5,047 bases of DNA from NCBI GenBank assembly GCA_002298075.1, contig DBLW01000047.1:1-5047 (forward strand), written 5' to 3'. Positions 1 to 5,047 of this stretch are shown piece by piece. Each line of letters starts with the position of its first letter. Positions within the stretch are counted from its first letter, which is position 1. The position numbers and the translations under genes were made by a program. The DNA comes from Bacteroidales bacterium UBA714 (GTDB taxonomy: Bacteria; Bacteroidota; Bacteroidia; Bacteroidales; UBA932). A model generated the notes under the pieces. That model was not told the DNA's origin. It did not search any database and was given only the letters and a program-made list of their open reading frames with translations.

Positions 1-1
1 A

Positions 2-586
2 ATATCAGGCTGCAACGGTGCAGGAAAAACTACCGCTTCATATTCGGTGCTCCCGGAGATGCTCGAATGCAGCGAGTTCGTCAACTCTGACGAATTTGCC
101 AAAGGCCTCTCCCCTTTCAAGCCGGAAAACGCCTCCATACAGGCAAGCCGCTACATGATAATGAAGATACGATATCTTCTCAAAAGGCGGCAGGATTTCG
201 CAGTGGAGACAACTCTCGCCACAAGGACGCTCATGAGGACGGTCCGCATGGCGCAAGATGCAGGATATACCGTGACCCTGCTTTATTTTTGGCTGAAATC
301 GCCGGACCTTGCAGTTGAAAGGGTCCGCGCCAGGGTAGAAGCCGGCGGGCATAACATTCCGGAAGAGACAATCAGGAGAAGATACCAGGTCGGAATAGAA
401 TATTTTTTCCATTATTATGCGCCCGTCTGCGAAAGATGGATACTTGCAGACAACTCACAGATTCCTTTCCGTGTCATCGCCGAAGGCTCAAAAGGAGAGG
501 TCACGAGCATCAGGGACGGGCAGACATATGAGAAGATAAGGATGACGGCCTTAGAAAGGCCATATACCGCAGAAGACGTACAATGA
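2..586 (+). CDS. Zeta-toxin-like P-loop kinase (5' partial)
   Basis: This is a P-loop ATPase/kinase of the zeta toxin family (COG4185 type). The frame is open from the window edge and gives 194 residues to the TGA at 584-586. The Walker A motif GCNGAGKTT is encoded at 8-34, upstream of the first in-frame ATG (47), so that ATG cannot be the true start; probably only a few N-terminal residues are missing. NSDEF (83-97) supplies an Asp at the position of the zeta substrate-binding or catalytic Asp. VETTL (203-217) gives the conserved acidic residue after the second strand. GGHNIPEETIRRRY (about 335-376) is the Arg-rich lid typical of this family. Characterised zeta toxins phosphorylate UDP-N-acetylglucosamine and block cell-wall synthesis. 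Whether this homologue uses that substrate or is toxic is unknown. No signal peptide or membrane segment is seen. Its end overlaps the tldD start by four bases. No antitoxin is visible, but the upstream side is cut off. Confidence 0.85.
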   Translation: MSGCNGAGKTTASYSVLPEMLECSEFVNSDEFAKGLSPFKPENASIQASRYMIMKIRYLLKRRQDFAVETTLATRTLMRTVRMAQDAGYTVTLLYFWLKSPDLAVERVRARVEAGGHNIPEETIRRRYQVGIEYFFHYYAPVCERWILADNSQIPFRVIAEGSKGEVTSIRDGQTYEKIRMTALERPYTAEDVQ

Positions 587-2004
587 ACGACAAGACATAT
601 TATCTCAATACATTCAAGGTCACGGAATGCCAGCTGCGGAAGCTGGTGGAGACGGCACTTTCGAGGGGCGGAGACTACGCTGACCTTTATTTCGAGAACA
701 CATCATTTTTCAATCTGCTGCTAAAGGACTCGGAAGTTTCCTCAGGTGGCTTCCATACCGATTTCGGAGTAGGCATCAGAGTCCTCAACGGAGAAAAGAC
801 AGGATACGCATATTCCGAGAATACCGATATGCCGGACATGCTCAAAGCTGCCGAAGCCGCTTCCGCCATTGCATCCGGACAGTCAGGCAGAAGCGGTCTG
901 CACTATGCCAGAGCTGGAGTCATGAAGCTCGACCTATATCCGCAGCAGGAGGACTGGAGACTGTCAGATGCATCCGCCTTCCTTCCGTTCCTAAAGACAG
1001 TGGAACAGGAGGTCCTGTCCAGGGACAGCAGAATCGTGAAAGTCATGGCACGGCTTTCCGATTCGGTATGCGAGGTGCTGATGTACAATTCGCTCGGCGA
1101 GCTGACTATGGATTCGCGTCCGATGGGAAGCGTCACGGTAACGGCCGTATTCCGCCAGGGCGAGGCGACCATAGACAAGAGCGCGTCAAGGAGTTTCCGC
1201 ATAGGGGCGGAACTGATAAGCGGTGCGCTTGCCAAGGAACTGGCTGAAGAGGTGACACGCGGCATTGACGAAAGATTCGCTGCCAAAAGGCCGAAAGGAG
1301 GACAGATGAGCGTGGTGATGGGAGCCGGCGCATCAGGCATACTGCTGCACGAAGCCATGGGACACGCTTTCGAGGCGGACTTCAATCGCAAGGGACAGTC
1401 CATATTTTCGGACAAGATGGGCACCAGGGTGTGTCCGGAAGGCATCAATGTCGTAGATGACGGAACCCTCATGAATAACCGCGGGGCAGGCAACTATGAT
1501 GATGAAGGCGTTCCGGGTGAAAAGACATATATGGTGAAAGACGGCATATTGTGCTCATATCTGCATGACAGGATAAGCGCAAGCCGCTACGGAGTGCCGC
1601 CGACAGGAAACGGGAGGCGGGAGAATTTCCGCTACAACCCCATCCCGAGGATGAGGGCGACCTATATGGAAAGCGGAAATGCCGAGCCTGAGGGCATAAT
1701 AGCCTCAGTCAAAAAGGGCATCTATGTGGACGAGTTCTCCAACGGGCAGGTGAAAATCGGAGAGGGCGACTTCACATTCTTTGTCAAGAACGGATTCCTG
1801 ATAGAAAACGGAAGGCTGACAGCTCCGGTGAAAGACATAAACATAATAGGGAACGGCCCGGAGGCACTTGCAGACATAACGGCTGTCGGCAATGACCTTA
1901 AGATAGACAACGGGACATGGACCTGCGGAAAGGAGCAGAGTGTGCCTGTATCATGTGGCATGCCTACTGTTCTTGTGAACAGGCTTACGGTTGGAGGAGA
2001 ATGA
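583..2004 (+). CDS. tldD: TldD, catalytic subunit of TldD/TldE metalloprotease
   Basis: This encodes 473 residues, close to the 481 of E. coli TldD. The N-terminal half (about 15-230) has the family's substrate-channel fold, with a GVGIRVLNGEKTGYAYS segment from G62. The zinc site HEAMGH spans H256, E257 and H261, followed by a DFNRKGQS-type stretch. Further family motifs are DDEG (D306-G309), PTGNGRRE (P340-E347) and the C-terminal NRLTVGG. C448 in a CGK motif matches the third zinc ligand of E. coli TldD. The usual Gly two residues after that Gly is Glu here (CGKEQS), and there is an additional Cys at 458. No signal or Tat peptide is present, so it should be cytosolic. With TldE it forms a heterodimer that cleaves unfolded peptides; in E. 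coli it matures microcin B17 and degrades CcdA. The ATG at 583 lies inside the stop of the preceding kinase gene (ATGA), implying translational coupling. The family assignment is firm; the substrate here is unknown. Confidence 0.95.
   Translation: MNDKTYYLNTFKVTECQLRKLVETALSRGGDYADLYFENTSFFNLLLKDSEVSSGGFHTDFGVGIRVLNGEKTGYAYSENTDMPDMLKAAEAASAIASGQSGRSGLHYARAGVMKLDLYPQQEDWRLSDASAFLPFLKTVEQEVLSRDSRIVKVMARLSDSVCEVLMYNSLGELTMDSRPMGSVTVTAVFRQGEATIDKSASRSFRIGAELISGALAKELAEEVTRGIDERFAAKRPKGGQMSVVMGAGASGILLHEAMGHAFEADFNRKGQSIFSDKMGTRVCPEGINVVDDGTLMNNRGAGNYDDEGVPGEKTYMVKDGILCSYLHDRISASRYGVPPTGNGRRENFRYNPIPRMRATYMESGNAEPEGIIASVKKGIYVDEFSNGQVKIGEGDFTFFVKNGFLIENGRLTAPVKDINIIGNGPEALADITAVGNDLKIDNGTWTCGKEQSVPVSCGMPTVLVNRLTVGGE
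1993..1998 (+). promoter_or_regulatory. Shine-Dalgarno-like site for tldE
   Basis: GGAGGA lies nine bases before the ATG at 2008, inside the last codons of tldD. It is the strongest Shine-Dalgarno match before any gene in the window and supports 2008 as the start. It also falls in the codons for the conserved TVGG end of TldD, so it may partly reflect protein coding. In Bacteroidota such sites contribute less to initiation than in other bacteria. Confidence 0.4.
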
Positions 2005-2007
2005 CAG

Positions 2008-3381
2008 ATGATAACCGAACAGGAAATGTACATGGCAAGGCGATGCATGGAGCTTGCCTTGGAAAAAGGAGCTGAGAGCGTACGCGTATCTCTGGGAAAG
2101 AGCGTGCTGGACAGCCTGACGATGCTTAACGGAGAACTTGACAAGGTCAGCAGGTCTGCGGACCGCTCCATATTCATATATCTTTTCGTGGACGGCCGCT
2201 ACGGAACATTCTCGACGAACAGGCTTGAGGAGAAAGAGCTTGAAGACTTCGTGGCAAAGGCGGTCACGATGGTGCGCATGCTCGGCGAGGACAGGTTCAG
2301 AAGCCTGCCGGACCCGCAGAGAACAGCCAAGGATGCGGCCGGCGGAAATGAGCTTGGACTTTTCGACCCAAGATATACATCAAGAAATGCTGACATGAGG
2401 CTCAAGGCTGCCGGGGACTTGAGCATTTACGCCAAGGTCAAATCCGGGGAGGCAGGAAAAGGATATGAGCTGATTTCTGAAGAATGCGAATATTCCGAGT
2501 CATACGAAGACAATTACCTGATTGATTCCCAAGGCTTTGAAGGTAGACACACAGAAAGTTCATTCAGTTGTTTCTCCGAAATGACCATACAGGATATGGA
2601 GGGAGGCAAATTCAGCGGATTCTGGTGGGAGTCATCCTCCAAGGCAGACGGTCCGGACATATGCAGCTGCGGGCAGAAGGCCTTGGAAAGGGCCGTAAGA
2701 CAGATCGGCCCGAAAAGGCGGCGTTCCGGGAAATACAGGATGGTAGTGGATGCCGGGGTGTCTTCACGTCTTGTCGCACCGCTGCTTTCCGCCCTGAATG
2801 CGGCGGCAATCCAGCAGAACATGTCGTTTCTTGAAGATTCTTTAGGCAAACGCATGTTCAGTGAAGGGTTGACCATAATGGACATGGCACGCACTCCCGG
2901 CAAGAACGGTTCAAGGCTCTTTGACACAGAAGGAGTCGCCACTGCCGACGCGCCTGTCATAGAAAAAGGCACGGTGCGGAAATATTTCGTAAACACTTAC
3001 CATTCCCGCAAAATGGGGATACCTGCCACGGTCGAGGACATTTCACGGCCTTGTCTGATGCCATACTTAAAGGGAGATGAATCTACAGCTTCATGCGAGG
3101 GAATATCTTTGGCGGATATTTTGCAAAGGTGCGGCAGCGGAATCCTTGTCACAGGCTTCAACGGAGGCAACTGCAATCCCGTCAGCGGAGATTTTTCTTT
3201 CGGGATAGAGGGCTTCGCGTTCAGCCGCGGAAAAGTCACCCATCCGGTGAGGGAAATGCTGATTACAGGAAACATGACAAGCCTGTGGAACAGTCTTACG
3301 GCAGCCGGGACAGACGCGCTTCCAAGCTCACGCTGGCAGATACCGTCTCTCGCTTTTGACGACGTTTCGTTTTCGGCATAA
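2008..3381 (+). CDS. pmbA: TldE/PmbA, non-catalytic partner of TldD
   Basis: This is a 457-residue PmbA/TldE protein, about the length of E. coli PmbA (450). The N-terminal domain has the family pattern SADRSIFIYLFVDGRYGTFS, then an LPDP motif at residues 100-103. The C-terminal domain carries the PmbA hallmark NPVSGDFSFGIEGF (about residues 390-403) followed by a V-x-E-x-x-I-T-G-N-M segment. Where TldD has its HExxxH helix, this protein reads APLLSALNAAA from about A257, with no zinc ligands, so it should be catalytically inactive as in E. coli TldE. Its expected role is to complete the heterodimer that encloses the TldD active site. It starts three bases after the tldD stop, giving near-stoichiometric expression from one message. 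No signal peptide or membrane segment is seen, so it is cytosolic. Confidence in the family is high; the symbol pmbA and the name tldE refer to the same protein. Confidence 0.93.
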   Translation: MITEQEMYMARRCMELALEKGAESVRVSLGKSVLDSLTMLNGELDKVSRSADRSIFIYLFVDGRYGTFSTNRLEEKELEDFVAKAVTMVRMLGEDRFRSLPDPQRTAKDAAGGNELGLFDPRYTSRNADMRLKAAGDLSIYAKVKSGEAGKGYELISEECEYSESYEDNYLIDSQGFEGRHTESSFSCFSEMTIQDMEGGKFSGFWWESSSKADGPDICSCGQKALERAVRQIGPKRRRSGKYRMVVDAGVSSRLVAPLLSALNAAAIQQNMSFLEDSLGKRMFSEGLTIMDMARTPGKNGSRLFDTEGVATADAPVIEKGTVRKYFVNTYHSRKMGIPATVEDISRPCLMPYLKGDESTASCEGISLADILQRCGSGILVTGFNGGNCNPVSGDFSFGIEGFAFSRGKVTHPVREMLITGNMTSLWNSLTAAGTDALPSSRWQIPSLAFDDVSFSA

Positions 3382-3421
3382 GAGAAGACATCAATGAAAT
3401 AATTTATTAATTCAAGAGAAT

Positions 3422-4102
3422 ATGAAAATTGAACAGAACAAAGTCGTAGAATTCAGCTACGAGCTTGAGGTTGACGGCCAGGTCGTTGACCATACCACAA
3501 AAGAACGCCCGCTTGACTATATACACGGGACAGGAAGCCTTCTTCCGAAACTTGAGGAGCACATCCAGGGCATGGAGCCTGGGGACAAATTCGAAATCAC
3601 CCTCTCCCCTGCCGACGGGTACGGCGAAGTTGACCAGGACAGGATTATCGACCTGCCAAAGGCGGCATTCGAGGTGAATGGTGAAATCCGCGAAGACCTG
3701 CTTGTGCCGGGTACTACAATCCCGATGCTCAACAGCATGGGAGGAGTCATCCCGGGAGTTGTGCTTGAAGTGAACGGAGACAATGTGAAGATGGACCTGA
3801 ACCACAGGATGGCAGGCAAGACGCTTCATTTCAAAGGTGAGGTGCTCTCAGTACGCGAGGCTACAGAAAAGGAACTTACAGAAGGCCTTCACGGAGAGTA
3901 TGTGCATTCATGCGGTTGCGGCGGATGCGGCGGACACGGCCATGATGGTGGATGCGGCCATGATGGCGGGTGCGGATGCGGAGATGATTGCGGATGCTCT
4001 GACGGATGCGGATGCGGCTGTGACGAAGCAGAGGGCGGATGCGGTTGTGACGAGAGCTGCGACTGCGGATGCAACGAAGGAAAAGAATGCGGATGCAACT
4101 GA
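3422..4102 (+). CDS. slyD: SlyD-type FKBP peptidyl-prolyl isomerase with Cys-rich tail
   Basis: This 226-residue protein is a SlyD-like FKBP isomerase, which catalyses cis-trans isomerisation of prolyl bonds, helps folding and binds metals. The FKBP half-domain covers about 1-70, including PLDYIHGTGSLLPKLE (30-45) and the GDKFEITLSPADGYGE region (54-69). The insert-in-flap chaperone domain spans about 71-126, and the FKBP fold closes with NHRMAGKTLHF (127-137) and VREATEKEL (144-152). From C164 to the end is a 63-residue tail with 18 Cys, few His and many Gly/Asp. The rest of the protein has no Cys at all. E. coli SlyD (196 residues) has a shorter tail dominated by His, where it binds nickel for hydrogenase maturation. 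A Cys-dominated tail suggests softer metals such as zinc or copper, but this is inference. It follows tldE by 40 bases, with a weak purine-rich stretch before the ATG. No signal peptide is visible, so it is cytosolic. Confidence 0.95.
   Translation: MKIEQNKVVEFSYELEVDGQVVDHTTKERPLDYIHGTGSLLPKLEEHIQGMEPGDKFEITLSPADGYGEVDQDRIIDLPKAAFEVNGEIREDLLVPGTTIPMLNSMGGVIPGVVLEVNGDNVKMDLNHRMAGKTLHFKGEVLSVREATEKELTEGLHGEYVHSCGCGGCGGHGHDGGCGHDGGCGCGDDCGCSDGCGCGCDEAEGGCGCDESCDCGCNEGKECGCN
3911..4099 (+). repeat. Cys-Gly-rich coding repeat region of the SlyD tail
   Basis: This low-complexity stretch encodes residues 164-226 of the SlyD-like protein. The unit GGATGCGG and close variants recur many times, giving Cys-Gly-Cys and Gly-Cys-Gly runs. 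Asp, Glu and His are interspersed. The reading frame stays intact to the stop, so the repeats are protein-coding and under frame constraint. Repeats of this kind are prone to slippage, so tail length may vary between strains. Confidence 0.85.
3938..3973 (+). repeat. Tandem 18-base duplication encoding GHDGGC twice
   Basis: Two adjacent 18-base units (3938-3955 and 3956-3973) match at 16 of 18 bases. Both are in frame and encode the same hexapeptide, GHDGGC. The two differences are both synonymous (GGT/GGC and GGA/GGG). This indicates a duplication followed by silent drift, with the peptide retained. Confidence 0.85.
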
Positions 4103-4125
4103 TTCATAAGTAATTGAGCAAAGAC

Positions 4126-5047
4126 ATGTGGCTATTGCTCTCATTCGTGTCAGCGACCCTGCTCGGGTTCTATGACACATCAAAAAAAGCGGCACTGAAA
4201 GACAATGCGGTTCTTCCGGTGCTGCTTTTGAATACACTGTTCTCTACAGTGATATTTTCACCGTTCATCGCTGACAGCATCCTCGGGACAGGAATGTTTG
4301 AGGGAACACCGTTCAGCACAAGGCCTTACAAAGAACCGGCATGGGCTGCCACAGCTGCACAGGAAGGGGATATGCTCAAGGCCCACATGCTGATAATCCT
4401 CAAGTCTTTCATAGTATTGACTTCATGGATAGCCGGCTACTTCGGCCTCAAGCATCTGCCGATAACAATTGTAGGCCCCATAAATGCCACAAGGCCGGTC
4501 CTGGTTCTTGTTGGAGCGATGCTTTTCTTCGGGGAGCGCCTGAACGGCTTCCAATGGGCCGGTGTGCTTCTTGCCATATTGTCGATATTCCTAATGAGCA
4601 TCACAGGCAAAAAGGAGCAGATTGACTTCAGGCACAACAAATGGATATGGTGCATAGGAGTCGCGACAATTGCCGGAGCGGCCAGCGGGCTGTATGACAA
4701 ATATATAATGAGAGAACTCAGCCCGATATTCGTCCAAAGCTGGTTCAACCTTTACCAGCTTGCAATAATGTCCATAGTATGTCTTCTGCTATGGTATCCG
4801 TCACGCCACAAGACAACTCCTTTCAGATGGAGCATGGCCATTCCGCTGATTTCCCTGTTCATCACTGCTGCGGATTTCGCATATTACAATGCACTGAGCG
4901 ACCCGGACGCAATGATTTCCGTTGTATCTCTCGTCAGAAGAGGTTCCGTGCTGATTTCATTCACCTGCGGCGTCCTGCTATTCAAGGAAAGGAATATAAA
5001 AGGCAAGCTCCTGGACCTTGCGCTGATACTTGCGGGCATGATTTTCA
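4126..5047 (+). CDS. EamA/DMT-family transporter (3' partial)
   Basis: This frame stays open from ATG 4126 to the window edge (307 residues, no stop) and encodes a drug/metabolite transporter superfamily protein in the inner membrane. By eye there are ten hydrophobic segments near residues 1-16, 29-49, 88-107, 112-135, 141-159, 173-190, 203-223, 236-254, 264-286 and 294 onward. They form two EamA repeats of five helices. Each repeat has the family's acidic motif after its fourth helix: FFGERLN (134-140) and FKERN (286-290). A hydrophilic loop of about 37 residues separates helices 2 and 3. Only a short C-terminal end should be missing. The start is ambiguous: an in-frame TTG at 4114, just after a TAA, would add four residues (MSKD). 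ATG is chosen because it is the commoner codon, but TTG is plausible. The gene follows slyD by 23 bases. The substrate cannot be predicted; family members export amino acids, nucleotides, sugars or other metabolites. Confidence 0.9.
   Translation, partial: MWLLLSFVSATLLGFYDTSKKAALKDNAVLPVLLLNTLFSTVIFSPFIADSILGTGMFEGTPFSTRPYKEPAWAATAAQEGDMLKAHMLIILKSFIVLTSWIAGYFGLKHLPITIVGPINATRPVLVLVGAMLFFGERLNGFQWAGVLLAILSIFLMSITGKKEQIDFRHNKWIWCIGVATIAGAASGLYDKYIMRELSPIFVQSWFNLYQLAIMSIVCLLLWYPSRHKTTPFRWSMAIPLISLFITAADFAYYNALSDPDAMISVVSLVRRGSVLISFTCGVLLFKERNIKGKLLDLALILAGMIF

Noticed and set aside
47..49. ATG as the start of the zeta-like kinase
   Set aside because: The in-frame Walker A motif GCNGAGKTT lies upstream at 8-34, and the frame is open to the window edge, so the true start is outside the window.
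903..1493. A 196-residue - strand open frame inside tldD
   Set aside because: It lies wholly antisense to strongly conserved TldD motifs, including HEAMGH, and its translation is Ser/Pro-rich without family features.
3382..3421. Possible Bacteroidota-type promoter before slyD
   Set aside because: An AT-rich stretch at 3400-3407 weakly resembles the TAnnTTTG -7 element, but it lacks the final TTTG match, and no TTTG -33 box lies at the right spacing. AT-rich leaders are also common before Bacteroidota starts.
3911..4099. Repeated GGATGCGG units as a CRISPR or regulatory repeat array
   Set aside because: The units are irregularly spaced, have no unique spacers, and keep the slyD reading frame throughout, so they are coding low complexity.
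3889..4107. A - strand open frame rich in His-Pro-Ser
   Set aside because: It is the reverse shadow of the Cys-Gly repeat in the slyD tail; the periodic composition keeps other frames free of stops. It has no recognisable domain.
4341..4625. A + strand 94-residue open frame within the transporter gene
   Set aside because: It is out of frame with the long membrane-protein frame from 4126, which shows clear EamA features across the same bases.

Overview
The window holds five genes, all on the + strand and packed almost end to end. No gene is confidently readable on the - strand, and there is no RNA gene, insertion sequence or CRISPR array. In order they are: a zeta-toxin-like P-loop kinase (5' end cut by the window edge), the metalloprotease subunit TldD, its partner TldE/PmbA, a SlyD-type FKBP peptidyl-prolyl isomerase with a very cysteine-rich tail, and an EamA/DMT-family membrane transporter (3' end cut by the window edge).

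The organism is most likely a member of Bacteroidota, probably Bacteroidales. This is inferred from recalled resemblance of the SlyD, zeta-like and DMT proteins to Bacteroides-type homologues, and from the weak or absent Shine-Dalgarno signals before most starts. Base composition looks intermediate by eye. Codon use favours AUA (Ile) and AGA/AGG (Arg), evenly along the window, so nothing points to recent transfer of a single gene. No marker gene fixes the genus.

Spacing is tight. The kinase and tldD overlap by four bases (ATGA), tldD and tldE are 3 bases apart, tldE and slyD are 40 bases apart, and slyD and the transporter are 23 bases apart (11 if a TTG start is used). No terminator-like hairpin was seen in any gap, so all five could share a transcript. 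The first three form the tightest unit. An internal promoter before slyD cannot be excluded.

Functionally, TldD and TldE are expected to form a heterodimeric zinc protease that degrades unfolded or small peptides; in E. coli it matures microcin B17 and degrades the CcdA antitoxin. SlyD is a cytosolic folding helper and metal-binding protein. The transporter substrate cannot be read from the sequence. The most interesting points are the translational overlap of a zeta-like kinase with tldD, and the 63-residue SlyD tail carrying all 18 of that protein's cysteines. I see no clear evidence of a wholly new system; the window reads as conserved chromosomal genes in an unusually suggestive arrangement.
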